Shown: positions 15,622 to 24,843, counted from the stretch's first letter. The stretch: 64,000 nucleotides of DNA from Oryzisolibacter sp. LB2S (GCF_040732315.1 NZ_CP160388.1:904501-968500); one strand, 5' to 3'. Notes: generated from the letters alone by a model not told the origin. Program-made: numbers and translations.

Positions 15622-15903
15622 ATGCGTCCCGCTCCTTTGCGGCCTGCCGCCGCTGTCTCAACTGCTGCCGCGCAGCCCCAACGCTATCTGACCAACGACG
15701 AAGCCGCCGAATACCTGCGCCTGTCGCCGCGCACGCTGGAAAAGCAGCGCGTGATCGGCGGCGGCCCGCGCTTTCGCAAGTTCGGCCGGCGCGTCATGTA
15801 CGCCGTGGCCGACCTCGATGCCTGGGCCGCCGACCGCAGCTTCGAGACGACTTCCGATCCCGAATACGCCGAGCACCACTCGGCCGACAGCCGTGCGCGC
15901 TGA
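15622..15903 (+). CDS. AlpA/MerR-like helix-turn-helix protein
   Basis: A 93-residue DNA-binding protein with an excisionase-like winged helix (YLTNDEAAEYLRLSPRTLEKQRVIGGGPRFRKFGRRVMYAVADLDAW). The start is the ATG behind GGAGG; an upstream in-frame ATG lacks a ribosome site. It lies 26 bases before repA, so it could be a regulator of repA or an excision factor for the ICE. Confidence 0.85.
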   Translation: MRPAPLRPAAAVSTAAAQPQRYLTNDEAAEYLRLSPRTLEKQRVIGGGPRFRKFGRRVMYAVADLDAWAADRSFETTSDPEYAEHHSADSRAR

Positions 15904-15929
15904 CCACTGGAGCGCGGGAGGCCATCGCC

Positions 15930-16787
15930 ATGTCCAGCCCTGCGCTGCCGTCCCGGCAGCGGCCGTTGCAAGAGCGCGAACAGCTCGACCTGTTCCGCGC
16001 CTTGCCCGGCGACATGGCGCCGCGCGACAGCCAGGACTTGATGGCCTTTCCGTTCTTCTCGCTGGCGAAGTCGCGGCGCGTCGCGCCGATCGACTTCCGG
16101 GCGGGGAACGTCACGATCCGCGTGGAAGGCACGGCCGAGCATGGCATCGCCACGATTTGGGACGCGGACGTGCTGATATGGGCGGCCTCGCAGATCGTGG
16201 AAGCCCGCGACGCGGGCTTCCGCTCGTCGCGGCTGATGCAGGCCACGCCCTACGAGATCCTGCGGTTCATCGGGCGCGGTACGTCGCTGCGCGACTACCA
16301 GCGCCTCAAGGCCGCCCTCGACCGGCTGCAATCGACCACGGTGGCCACGTCGATCCGCGAGACGACCGGACGGCGCCTGCATCGCTTCTCGTGGATCAAC
16401 GAGTGGAAGGAACTGGCCGATGCCAAGGGCACGCCCTTGGGGCTGGAGCTGATCTTGCCGGACTGGTTCTATGCCGGCGTCGTGGACGCCGCCCTGGTGC
16501 TGACCATCGACCCGGCGTATTTCCGGCTGACGGGCGGCATCGAGCGCTGGCTGTACCGGCTGGTGCGCAAGCACGGTGGCCGACAGCCGGGCGGCTGGCA
16601 GTTCGATTTCCGACACCTGTATCGGAAATCGGGCAGCGCTACGCGCTTCTCGGACTTCGCCTACGACCTGCGCACGCTGGTCGCGCGGCAGTCGCTGCCG
16701 GGCTACGCCCTGGGCATCGAGCGGATGCCGGACAACGGCGCCGAGCTGCTGACCTTTCGGCCCGTGCCATACACGGCACGGGGATAA
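15930..16787 (+). CDS. repA: replication initiator protein A
   Basis: A 285-residue RepA of the RPA-type initiator family, known from Tn4371-like elements and broad-host plasmids. Conserved blocks include EREQLDLFRALPGDMAPRD, FFSLAKSRR, TPYEILRFIGRGTS and RWLYRLVRKHGG. ICE-borne initiators support limited autonomous replication of the excised circle. Three iteron-like repeats lie immediately downstream, as expected for an initiator and its origin. Confidence 0.9.
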   Translation: MSSPALPSRQRPLQEREQLDLFRALPGDMAPRDSQDLMAFPFFSLAKSRRVAPIDFRAGNVTIRVEGTAEHGIATIWDADVLIWAASQIVEARDAGFRSSRLMQATPYEILRFIGRGTSLRDYQRLKAALDRLQSTTVATSIRETTGRRLHRFSWINEWKELADAKGTPLGLELILPDWFYAGVVDAALVLTIDPAYFRLTGGIERWLYRLVRKHGGRQPGGWQFDFRHLYRKSGSATRFSDFAYDLRTLVARQSLPGYALGIERMPDNGAELLTFRPVPYTARG

Positions 16788-16811
16788 ACGGTGCGCAACT
16801 TGTGGACGGGC

Positions 16812-16877
16812 TCGTGCTATCAGGAGTACGAGGTGTCGTGCTATCGGGAGTACGGCTATCGTGCTATCAGGAGTACG
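16812..16877 (+). repeat. three iteron-like direct repeats (candidate ICE origin)
   Basis: TCGTGCTATCAGGAGTACG occurs at 16812-16830 and 16859-16877, with a one-base variant (TCGGG for TCAGG) at 16836-16854. Start-to-start distances of 24 and 23 bases are about two helical turns, the geometry of plasmid iterons. They lie 24 bases after repA. An A/T-richer stretch with CTAACT repeats (about 16918-16950) follows and could be a melting region or the parA promoter. Confidence 0.7.
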
Positions 16878-17040
16878 AATCGGCCGCAAAGCCAATAACG
16901 GCGCGGGTTTGCGGCCCCTCTAACTTCCCTAACTTAAAACCTCTAACTGGTAGTAGAAGCGCCGCGCCACGGTGGACAACCATCACTCGGCCACAAGCGC
17001 AGCAGCAAAAGCCCGGCTTTCCAACACGGAGGGCCGCGCC

Positions 17041-17679
17041 ATGATCGTCGCTCTGCTCAACCAGAAAGGCGGCGTGGGCAAGACCACGCTCGCCACGCAC
17101 ATCGCCGGCGAGCTGGCGATGCGCGGCCAGCACGTCGTCCTGCTGGACGCCGACCCGCAAGGTTCATCGCTGGACTGGACACAGCGCAGAAGCCAGCAAG
17201 GCTTGCCACGGCTGTTCAGCGCCTTGGGCCTCGCACGCGAAACGCTGCACCAAGAGGCGCCAGAACTCGCCAGGCGGGCCGATCACGTCATCATCGACGG
17301 CCCGCCACGCATCGCGGCACTGGCGCGCTCCGCGCTGCTGGCGGCCGAGCGCGTGCTGATCCCCGTGCAGCCCAGCCCCTACGACCTGTGGGCCAGCGCC
17401 GAGATGGTGGCGCTGATCCGCGAGGCGCAAGTCTTTCGGCCTGCGCTGCGCGCGGCCTTCGTCATCAATCGGCGCGTCAGCACCACCGTCATCGGGCGCG
17501 AAGCACGCCAGGCGCTCGCCGACCAGCCGCTTCCTGCGCTGCGCGCGGAAGTGCATCAGCGCATCGTGTTCGCCGACAGCGTGGCCGCTGGCCGGCTTGC
17601 ACGCGAAACGGCGCCCGACAGCACCGCCGCCCGCGAAATCACCGCGCTGGTGGATGAACTGTTGCGGTGGCCGACATGA
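17041..17679 (+). CDS. parA: ParA family partition ATPase
   Basis: A 212-residue small ParA (type Ib-like size). The deviant Walker A motif KGGVGKTT is at residues 9-16, LLDADPQGSSLDW forms the A' box and VIIDGPP the Walker B. It would partition the replicating circular ICE. It starts at the ATG that places KGGVGKTT near the N-terminus and overlaps the next gene by ATGA. The cognate centromere is not evident; the iteron region just upstream is a candidate. Confidence 0.93.
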   Translation: MIVALLNQKGGVGKTTLATHIAGELAMRGQHVVLLDADPQGSSLDWTQRRSQQGLPRLFSALGLARETLHQEAPELARRADHVIIDGPPRIAALARSALLAAERVLIPVQPSPYDLWASAEMVALIREAQVFRPALRAAFVINRRVSTTVIGREARQALADQPLPALRAEVHQRIVFADSVAAGRLARETAPDSTAAREITALVDELLRWPT

Positions 17680-17960
17680 CAGCGAAGCCGCCACCGAACA
17701 GCAGACGCACGGCCAAGCGCGTCGGCATCGGCGCGCGTCCGCCCGCGAATCCGCACGCCGAGGCGTGGATTCGCCAGGGCAACGCCGATGCGCTCAACAA
17801 AGGCGACCTCTACACCGCTCGCCTGACCCTAGACGTGACGCCCGCGCTACGCGCTCGCATCAAGATCGCCGCCTTCGGTCAAGGCGTGACGGTGGCCGAT
17901 CTGCTGCGCGGCCTGCTGGAGCGCGAGTTTCCAGAACACCGCAGGGAGAACACGCCATGA
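17676..17960 (+). CDS. small ParB-like (ribbon-helix-helix) partition partner
   Basis: A 94-residue protein with a basic N-terminus and a C-terminal ribbon-helix-helix-like segment (LYTARLTLDVTPALRARIKIAAFGQGVTVADLLRGLLEREF). It overlaps parA by ATGA. Small RHH proteins are the usual centromere-binding partners of short ParA proteins, so this is probably the functional partner, rather than the large ParB-like protein at 5114-7165. Confidence 0.82.
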   Translation: MTAKPPPNSRRTAKRVGIGARPPANPHAEAWIRQGNADALNKGDLYTARLTLDVTPALRARIKIAAFGQGVTVADLLRGLLEREFPEHRRENTP

Positions 17961-18490
17961 CCGCATCCGCTTCACCTGCCGCTGGCGCGGTCACGGCCGC
18001 GCTCGCAGCACCATCCGGCCAGTCTGCCAGCGCGCCGCTGACGCGCGTGGCACTGGCCTACATCGAACCGCTCTTCAAGCTCTACCTGCGCTTCGGTGAA
18101 CCTGCGCGCACGCACCAGCTCGACCGCTGGCGCCGCTGCGCCGTGTTCTTGCCGGGTGCCATGTTCTGCCGCATCCGCTGGCAGGCCAACGACTATGGCA
18201 CCGTGCGCTGGCAGCTCATGGTCATGCAGGCTTGCACGCCGCTCGATGCGGCGCAGCGCATTCCCGGTGTGCAGCCCGGCGCACGCCTGCTGCTGCACGC
18301 CGAGGGCGAGAGCCAGGTGCGCGCCGTGCTGGAGCGCATCGACGCCATCGAGGCGTTGGGCATCACGCCCGCCGCTGTCTCGCCCGCTTACTGGCGCACG
18401 CTCGCCAATCGGCTCGCCGCGCGTCTGCCGCTGCCCGAATACACCACCGAGCGGCACGCCGCCTGGCTGACCGGGAGGGCGCTGCCATGA
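17957..18490 (+). CDS. DUF2840 family protein
   Basis: A 177-residue soluble protein of the DUF2840 family, found only on this kind of conjugative element between parA and traF. The conserved core is RVALAYIEPLFKLYLRFGEPARTHQLDRW and CRIRWQANDYGTVRWQL. Function unknown. It overlaps both neighbours by ATGA, so it is translationally coupled to the partition genes and to traF. Confidence 0.85.
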   Translation: MTASASPAAGAVTAALAAPSGQSASAPLTRVALAYIEPLFKLYLRFGEPARTHQLDRWRRCAVFLPGAMFCRIRWQANDYGTVRWQLMVMQACTPLDAAQRIPGVQPGARLLLHAEGESQVRAVLERIDAIEALGITPAAVSPAYWRTLANRLAARLPLPEYTTERHAAWLTGRALP

Positions 18491-19086
18491 CACTTCCATC
18501 CGCCGCTGCCGGCGCAGACGGCATTCCGCCGCGTCCTCGCTCGCGCCTGCGCGCTCGCCTCGTGCTGGCGGGCCTGTCCGCCTGCGGCCTGGCTGCGCTG
18601 GCCTGAGCGTCCTTCGTGCATCCGCTGCCGCGCCTGATCTACAACCCGTCCGACAGCGTGGCGGTCGGCTGGTATCGCGTCGATCCGCTGGGCCACGGCA
18701 CCGGCTCGCTGCCACGTCCCTTGTCCGTGGGCAGCATCGTCCTGACCACACTTCCGCCAGACGCCGCCGCGCTGGCCGCGCAGCGCGGCTACCTGCCGGC
18801 GCGCGTGCCGCTGCTCAAGCGCGTGGGCGCCGTCGCGCCGCAGGAGGTGTGCATCACTGGCCGCGTCGTCCGCATCGACGGCGTGCCTTCGGCCGCCGTG
18901 CTGCCCGCTGACCGCTGGGGCCGGCCGCTGCCATCCTGGCAGCAATGCCGTCGCCTCGAAGCCGGGGAACTGTTCCTCTTGAGTGTGACCAACCCGGCGT
19001 CGTTCGACGGCCGGTATTTCGGGCCGGTCAGCGCATCTGCCGTGATCGGCGTCGCGCATCCGGTCTGGCTGGAGTCCCGCCCATGA
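18487..19086 (+). pseudogene. traF: TraF-like S26 signal peptidase, split by an in-frame TGA
   Basis: In RP4-like transfer systems TraF is the membrane-anchored serine-lysine peptidase that processes TrbC prepilin. The reading frame starts at the ATG overlapping the previous gene and encodes a basic N-terminus and membrane anchor, but codon 40 (18604-18606) is TGA exactly where family members have tryptophan (TGG) in GLAALAWASF (from memory of homologues). After it the frame continues intact to 19086, including the NPSDSVAVGWY serine region and a lysine in VPLLKRVGAV. A restart at GTG 18616 would give a protein without the anchor. A sequencing error, a true nonsense mutation or suppression are all possible. 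Confidence 0.8.
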
Positions 19087-19543
19087 TGGCCGCCGACTCG
19101 CTGCACGTTGCCGTGCATCTTGTCGTGCCATCGGGCGTGACGTTCTGCTGTTCGTCGGCGTGTCGTCGCGCGTGCAGTGCGGGTGCATTCTTACCGCACT
19201 TCACGCTGCCTCCGGCGCAGCCGTCCCATGTGCAGGCGTCTTGCCTCGAACGCGCCCGGCCTGCGGCCCTCATCGCGCTTGTTCGCGCGTTCGCCGGCGC
19301 GCTGGCTGCTCGCGCAGCGCCGCCGGGCCGCCGCTGCCCGGAGCGCCGGCGAGGGGCAAAGGCGGAAGGCAAGACAAAAGGGTGCGGCACCTGTCGGCCC
19401 GCAAAGCCAGTCTGCACGTGGGGGTGGCGCGGCACGCAGCGGCTACGCCGCCGTGCCGCGTGGGGCGCGAGGCCCGCGCCGATGCAGGCATGTCCGCGTG
19501 CTTCGCACGACCGGACACGCCATAGCTTGCAGGGAGCGCGGCC
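19087..19543 (+). other. intergenic region between traF and the relaxase gene
   Basis: About 460 bases with open frames on both strands but only composition-driven, arginine/alanine-rich translations, so no gene is called. In conjugative elements the nick site (oriT) is often next to the relaxase gene; this is the most likely place, but no nic consensus was recognised. Confidence 0.4.
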
Positions 19544-21529
19544 ATGACCGACCGCCGCGACGACGATTTTCGGGTGCGTCCCGGCGCCCCGAAGAACCGG
19601 GGCCAGTGCTTTGTCTCCAAGGTGCTCAAGCAGGCAGGCAAGGCCAGCAGCGGCAAATCCTCAGTGCGCCGTCTTGGGACGGCTGGGGGCACCGGGAGGG
19701 GCACTGGCCAGCGGCCCGGCTCGCGCCTGGGGCGCGGCCACACGGCGGCGCGCTTCGCCGGGGCGAAGCTGACGCCCATGTCGCGGCGCGTGACCATCAA
19801 GATCCTGCTGGTCAACCAGCGCCAGGTCAGCCCGCAGTCGCTCGCCAAGCACCTGCGCTACATCGAGCGCGATGGCGTGGGCCGCGATGGCGAGCCGGGC
19901 CAAGCCTACGGGCCGCAGACCGATGCCGCCGACCTCGACGCCTTCAAGGAACGCTGCGCCGATGACCGGCACCATTTCCGCTTCATCCTCTCGCCCGAGG
20001 ACGGCGCCGAGCTGGAAGACCTGCGCACCTACACGCGGCACCTGATGGGCCGCATGGAAGCCGACCTGGGCACCGGCCTTGATTGGGTGGCCGTCAACCA
20101 CTGGAACACCGACAACCCGCACACGCACATCGTCGTGCGCGGGCGCGACGACACCGGCAAAGACCTCATCATCGCTGGCGACTATATCGCCGATGGCTTC
20201 CGCCATCGCGCCGCTGAACTGGCGACCGAATGGCTGGGGCCACGCACCGAGCTGGAGATCCAGCAGACCTTGCAGCGCGAGGTAGAGCAGGAGCGATGGA
20301 CAAGCCTGGATCGCACGCTGCAACGCGAAGCCGGCGAGGATGTCCGAGTGCAGATCGAACGGTTCAACGAACCGCGGCTGCAACGCCAGCGCCTGCTGCT
20401 GATCGGCCGGCTGCAACGCTTGCAGCGCCTGGGTCTGGCCGACGAGATGCAGCCCGGCACCTGGGCTGTCCATTCCGATGCCGAAAAGACGCTGCGCGCC
20501 CTGGGCGAGCGTGGCGACATCATCCGCACCATGCAGCGGGCCATGCGCGGCGAGCCCCGCGAGCTGGCGGTGTTCGAGCCGGGAGACGATGGCCGAACCA
20601 TTCTCGGTCGCGTGGTCGCGAAGGGGCTGGCCGACGAGCTGCACGACCGGGGCTATCTGGTCATCGACGGCGTGGACGGCAAGGCCCACTACGTCGCGCT
20701 CAACGCCCGCGACGAGCTGGCGAACTATCCCATGGGCGCCGTGGTGGAGGTGAAGGGATCGGCCGACGTGCGCGCGGCCGACCGCAACATCGCCGCGTTG
20801 GCGAGCGATGGCCTGTACCGCACCGACCATCACCTTGCGATCGCCCAGGGTCAGGCCGTACCGGGCCGTGATCCGCAAGAGGTGGTAGCCACCCACGTCC
20901 GCCGACTGGAAGCCTTGCGCCGGGCAGGCATCGTGGAACGTGTGGCCGAGGGGCTATGGAAGGTGCCGGACGACCTGCCCGAGCGTGGCCGCCAGTACGA
21001 CGCGCAGCGCCTGGGCGGCGTGGCGGCAGAACTGAAATCGCACTTGCCCATCGAGCGGCAGGCCCGCGTGATCGGGGCCACCTGGCTCGACCAGCAGTTG
21101 ATCGGCGGCGGCTCGGGGCTGGGTGACCTGGGTTTTGGCAGCGAGACCAAACAGGCGATGCAGCAGCGCGCCGACTTCCTGGCCGAACAGGGACTGGCCG
21201 AGCGGCGCGGGCAGCGCGTGATCCTGGCGCGCAACCTGCTGGGCACGCTGCGCAATCGAGAACTGGCGCAGGTCGCCAAGGACATCGCTGCGGAAACTGG
21301 CTTGGAACACCGCCCGACGGCGGACGGGCAGCGCGTGGCTGGCATCTACCGCCGGAGCGTGATGCTCGCCAGCGGACGGTACGCGATGCTGGACGACGGC
21401 ATGGGGTTCAGCTTGGTGCCGTGGAAGCCAGCGATCGAGCAGCGACTGGGGCAGCAGCTTGCGGCGACGGTGCGTGGCGGAGCGGCCTCATGGGAAATCG
21501 GGCGTCGGCTTGGAGTTTCTTTGAGCTAG
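19544..21529 (+). CDS. rlx: relaxase/mobilization nuclease (DUF3363 type)
   Basis: A 661-residue VirD2-like relaxase with a C-terminal DUF3363 region. The three-histidine metal site is in NHWNTDNPHTHIVVRG (His186, His193, His195), and a tyrosine in RYIERDG (about residue 106) is the nicking candidate. It cleaves oriT and pilots the strand into the recipient cell. The N-terminus is basic and low in complexity. The stop codon abuts, without a gap, the convergent cadR gene, so the metal-resistance cargo begins exactly at the relaxase 3' end. Confidence 0.92.
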   Translation: MTDRRDDDFRVRPGAPKNRGQCFVSKVLKQAGKASSGKSSVRRLGTAGGTGRGTGQRPGSRLGRGHTAARFAGAKLTPMSRRVTIKILLVNQRQVSPQSLAKHLRYIERDGVGRDGEPGQAYGPQTDAADLDAFKERCADDRHHFRFILSPEDGAELEDLRTYTRHLMGRMEADLGTGLDWVAVNHWNTDNPHTHIVVRGRDDTGKDLIIAGDYIADGFRHRAAELATEWLGPRTELEIQQTLQREVEQERWTSLDRTLQREAGEDVRVQIERFNEPRLQRQRLLLIGRLQRLQRLGLADEMQPGTWAVHSDAEKTLRALGERGDIIRTMQRAMRGEPRELAVFEPGDDGRTILGRVVAKGLADELHDRGYLVIDGVDGKAHYVALNARDELANYPMGAVVEVKGSADVRAADRNIAALASDGLYRTDHHLAIAQGQAVPGRDPQEVVATHVRRLEALRRAGIVERVAEGLWKVPDDLPERGRQYDAQRLGGVAAELKSHLPIERQARVIGATWLDQQLIGGGSGLGDLGFGSETKQAMQQRADFLAEQGLAERRGQRVILARNLLGTLRNRELAQVAKDIAAETGLEHRPTADGQRVAGIYRRSVMLASGRYAMLDDGMGFSLVPWKPAIEQRLGQQLAATVRGGAASWEIGRRLGVSLS

Positions 21530-21985
21530 TCACTTGAGGCTATGCGCCCCATGAACATGACCCCTGCGCGTTGCTGGCTCGTGCACCTGGCGCGATGCTG
21601 AGGACAGTTCGGTCAAGATGCCGCACTGACTGGCCTGCTGGGATTCCCGGCAGCTTTCCCGCAAGGTCTTGAGTTGTCGTTCCAGCGCTTTCAATTCCTT
21701 GATGCGAGTAGCCACATGGTCTATGTGCTCGTCGAGCAGGTCATTCACCTGGGCGCAGTTCTCGTGCGGAGCATCCTTGAAGCGCAATAGAACCCGGATT
21801 TCATCCAGTGTCATGTCCAAACCCCGGCAGTGCCGGATGAAGGACAGTCGGTCAACGTGTTCTTCTGCGTACATGCGGTAGTTGCCATCTGTACGGGCCG
21901 TTTCTGGTAGCAAGCCTTCACGCTCGTAGTACCGGATCGTCTCTACCTGGGTATGTGCGGCCTTAGCCAGTTCGCCGATTTTCAT
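21530..21985 (-). CDS. cadR: MerR-family Cd(II)/Pb(II)-responsive regulator CadR
   Basis: A 151-residue MerR-type activator: N-terminal winged helix (MKIGELAKAAHTQVETIRYYEREGLLP), a dimer helix and metal-binding cysteines in HENCAQVNDLLDEH and RESCRESQQASQCG. The C-terminal tail with several histidines (HEPATRRGHVHGAHS) is typical of CadR. It is divergent from cadA and has a spaced MerR-type promoter-operator between the two genes. Confidence 0.93.
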   Translation of the reverse strand: MKIGELAKAAHTQVETIRYYEREGLLPETARTDGNYRMYAEEHVDRLSFIRHCRGLDMTLDEIRVLLRFKDAPHENCAQVNDLLDEHIDHVATRIKELKALERQLKTLRESCRESQQASQCGILTELSSASRQVHEPATRRGHVHGAHSLK

Positions 21986-22037
21986 AGCTTCATCTTGAGC
22001 GGTCGCGGGTTTTTTCTCCAAGGCTCATTGTAGGAGC

Positions 22038-22068
22038 TTGACTCTGTAGTGGGTACAGGGTTTCCAAT
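22038..22068 (+). promoter_or_regulatory. CadR-controlled cadA promoter
   Basis: A -35 box TTGACT (22038-22043) and a -10 candidate TCCAAT (22063-22068) are 19 bases apart, the over-long spacing of MerR-type promoters. The spacer contains the inverted repeat ACTCTGTA (22041-22048)/TACAGGGT (22054-22061). CadR should twist this DNA on metal binding to switch on cadA. Confidence 0.75.
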
Positions 22069-22089
22069 TTGCCTGAAAAGGAGAATTTC

Positions 22090-24528
22090 ATGAACTCTGC
22101 CCGCCAACGCCAACACGCTGACCCTGCCTGCTGCGGGAGTGGCTGTGCAACAGTGCCTGCGGTGCCCGAGCCAACAGCGTCTGATGGAACGACTATCGAG
22201 CCGCAACGCTTTCGCATAGCGAACATGGACTGTGCCTCGGAGGAGTCGGAAATCCGCCGGGCGCTGGAAGGCATGGCGGGGATTCGCAGCCTGCGATTCA
22301 ACCTGGGGGATCGAGAGCTTGCCATTGCCGCCGATGACCACGCGCTGCCCCAGGCCCTGGAAGCGATCCGCAAAGCGGGTTTCAAGCCAGAACCCCTCGG
22401 CGCGAAGAATGTCCAGCGCTTCCGCATTGCGAATATGGACTGTGCCTCGGAGGAGTCGGAAATCCGCCGGGCGTTGGACGGCATGGCGGGAATTCGTAGC
22501 CTGCAATTCAATCTGGGCGAACGCGAGTTGGCCATTGCCGCCGATGATCCTGTCTTGCAGCAGGCGCTGGACGCAATCCGCAAGGCAGGCTTCAAGCCGG
22601 AACCTCTTGGCGACACAGGCTCGTCGGCTGCTGCGGTTGCCTCGCCAACGGGCTTCTGGACGAGATGGGGCAAATCGCTGGGCGCCCTTGGGTTGGCTGT
22701 GGCGGCCGAGGGCTTGGCATTCGCCTTTCCAGACAGCGTACCTGTCAAGGCGCTGGGAATGGCGCTGGCCGCGGCGGCCATCGCGCTGTCGGGTTTCTCG
22801 GTTTACGGCAAAGGGCTGGCTGCACTGCGGCAGGGCCGCTTGAACATCAATGCCCTGATGACCGTGGCCGTGACCGGCGCTTTCCTGATCGGCCAGTGGC
22901 CCGAAGCGGCGATGGTGATGGCCCTGTATGCGATTGCGGAAGCCATTGAGGCCCGCGCCGTGGATCGGGCGCGCGGCGCCATCAAGAGCCTGCTGGCGCT
23001 CGCGCCGGAGCAAGCTGAAGTGCGTCAAGACGATGGCAATTGGGTGCGCATGGGAGTCAAGGAAGTCACCGTGGGCACGACCGTGCGTATTCGCCCCGGC
23101 GAGCGCGTTCCGCTGGATGGCATCGTGAGCCTAGGTCAGAGCGCTATTGACCAGTCCCCCGTGACCGGCGAAAGCTTGCCGGTGGACAAGAGCCCCGGCG
23201 ATGAAGTCTTCGCCGGCACCATCAATCAGGCTGCGGCGTTGGAAATCCGTGTCACGGCCCCCGCGTCCGACAGCACGCTGGCGCGGATCATCCACGCCGT
23301 TGAGCAGGCCCAGTCTTCCCGTGCGCCCACGCAGCGTTTCGTGGATCGCTTCGCCGCCGTCTACACGCCTGCGGTGTTCGTCCTGGCCGTTGCCGTTGCG
23401 TTGTTGGCGCCCTGGCTCATGGGGCTGACCTGGACGCAGGCCGCCTACAAGGCCCTGGTGCTGCTGGTCATCGCCTGCCCTTGCGCCTTGGTGATTTCCA
23501 CGCCCGTCACCGTCGTCAGCGGTTTGGCCGCTGGGGCGCGGCGAGGCATCCTGATCAAAGGTGGTGTGTACCTGGAAGAGGCGCGCAAGATCAAGGCCGT
23601 GGCGCTGGACAAGACCGGCACCATCACCGAAGGCAAGCCCAAGCTGGTGGCTTTCGAGCCCGTGGACACAGGACTCGGCCAGCAAGCCCTGGAGGGGTTG
23701 GCCAAGAGCCTCGCAGCGCGGTCGGATCATCCAGTGTCCAAGGCCATTGCGGACGGCGTGTCGTCCGCCACGCAAGAAGTGGATGAGTTTCAGGCTGTTG
23801 CCGGGCGCGGCGTGCAGGGGGTGATCGACGGCCATACCTATGTGCTGGCTAACCACCGCTGGATTGAAGAGCGCGGGCAGTGTTCGGCTGACCTCGAAGC
23901 CCGCCTTGCAGTGCATGAGCAAGCTGGCCGCACCGTCACGTTGTTGGCCAGCAGCGAACGGGTCATGGCCATCTGTGCAGTAGCCGACACCATTAAATCC
24001 TCATCCGCGCAGGCCGTGGCCGACCTGAAGGCATTGGGCGTGACGCCGGTGATGTTGACGGGCGATAACCTGGCGACGGCGCAAACCGTCGGCACCCAGG
24101 CGGGCATCGCCGAGGTGCGTGGCAACCTGCTGCCCGAGGACAAGTTGCAGGCCATCGGAGAGCTTCAGCAGCGCTTGGGCGTCACGGCGATGACCGGCGA
24201 CGGCATCAACGACGCCCCCGCGCTGGCGAAGGCTGACATCGGCTTCGCTATGGGCGGCGCTGGCACCCACACCGCGATGGAGGCTGCCGATGTGGTGGTC
24301 ATGAATGACGACCTGCGCCGACTACCCGAAACGATCCGACTGTCCAAGCGCACCCACGCCGTGCTGTGGCAGAACATCGTGCTCGCGCTGGGCATCAAGG
24401 CGGTTTTCCTGTTGCTGGCCGTCTTCGACGATGCCTCCATGTGGATGGCCGTGTTCGCCGACATGGGGGCGAGCTTGCTGGTGGTCTTCAACGGACTGAG
24501 GCTGCTCAGACAGCGGGCGGGTCGATAA
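22090..24528 (+). CDS. cadA: Cd/Zn/Pb-exporting P1B-type ATPase CadA
   Basis: An 812-residue heavy-metal P-type ATPase of the inner membrane. The CPC metal motif is Cys463-Pro-Cys465, the phosphorylated Asp507 is in DKTGT, the HP motif is in SDHPVSKAI, and GDGINDAPA is at residues 703-710. The N-terminus has CCGSGC and two nearly identical HMA-like domains (about residues 39-105 and 109-176) whose metal loop reads MDCASEE instead of CxxC. Such loops occur in Zn/Cd ATPases. It exports Cd, Zn or Pb to the periplasm and is controlled by CadR. Confidence 0.94.
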   Translation: MNSARQRQHADPACCGSGCATVPAVPEPTASDGTTIEPQRFRIANMDCASEESEIRRALEGMAGIRSLRFNLGDRELAIAADDHALPQALEAIRKAGFKPEPLGAKNVQRFRIANMDCASEESEIRRALDGMAGIRSLQFNLGERELAIAADDPVLQQALDAIRKAGFKPEPLGDTGSSAAAVASPTGFWTRWGKSLGALGLAVAAEGLAFAFPDSVPVKALGMALAAAAIALSGFSVYGKGLAALRQGRLNINALMTVAVTGAFLIGQWPEAAMVMALYAIAEAIEARAVDRARGAIKSLLALAPEQAEVRQDDGNWVRMGVKEVTVGTTVRIRPGERVPLDGIVSLGQSAIDQSPVTGESLPVDKSPGDEVFAGTINQAAALEIRVTAPASDSTLARIIHAVEQAQSSRAPTQRFVDRFAAVYTPAVFVLAVAVALLAPWLMGLTWTQAAYKALVLLVIACPCALVISTPVTVVSGLAAGARRGILIKGGVYLEEARKIKAVALDKTGTITEGKPKLVAFEPVDTGLGQQALEGLAKSLAARSDHPVSKAIADGVSSATQEVDEFQAVAGRGVQGVIDGHTYVLANHRWIEERGQCSADLEARLAVHEQAGRTVTLLASSERVMAICAVADTIKSSSAQAVADLKALGVTPVMLTGDNLATAQTVGTQAGIAEVRGNLLPEDKLQAIGELQQRLGVTAMTGDGINDAPALAKADIGFAMGGAGTHTAMEAADVVVMNDDLRRLPETIRLSKRTHAVLWQNIVLALGIKAVFLLLAVFDDASMWMAVFADMGASLLVVFNGLRLLRQRAGR

Positions 24529-24549
24529 AACGGAATACGGAGTTTGAAA

Positions 24550-24840
24550 ATGGGAATCTTAGGTCGAATTTTTGGCGGAGACAGCGGAGGGCATGGCAGT
24601 TCCCACGGGCATGGCAATAGCCACGGCCGCGGCAGCTCCAGCGGTCATGATTGGGGGCGCAATCCAACGCCTTCGGCCAGTGGCATCCCATGCCCGCAAT
24701 GCAAAACGATCAATCCGCAAGGCTCCCGCTTTTGCGGCCAGTGCGGGACATCGCTGGTGCCAGCATCGTGTAAGAAGTGCAGTAGCGTCATTCCCATCGG
24801 CGCGAAATTCTGCGCTCAGTGCGGCAACGCAGTAACTTGA
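24550..24840 (+). CDS. small His-rich double zinc-ribbon protein
   Basis: A 96-residue protein with a Gly/His/Ser-rich N-terminus (GGHGSSHGHGNSHGRG) followed by two zinc ribbons (CPQC/CGQC and CKKC/CAQC). The start is the ATG behind ACGGAG; an upstream TTG is possible. It lies between cadA and a ZIP-like gene with gaps of 21 and 3 bases, so it is co-transcribed with them. A metal-buffering or metallochaperone role is plausible; no named family is assigned. Confidence 0.82.
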   Translation: MGILGRIFGGDSGGHGSSHGHGNSHGRGSSSGHDWGRNPTPSASGIPCPQCKTINPQGSRFCGQCGTSLVPASCKKCSSVIPIGAKFCAQCGNAVT

Positions 24841-24843
24841 ATC

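Noticed and set aside
16812..16877. Short CRISPR-like array
   Set aside because: Only three repeats with 4-5 base spacers; spacing and place fit iterons, and no cas genes are present.
19087..19543. Open frames between traF and the relaxase gene
   Set aside because: Low-complexity Arg/Ala-rich translations on both strands, no ribosome site, no recognisable family.
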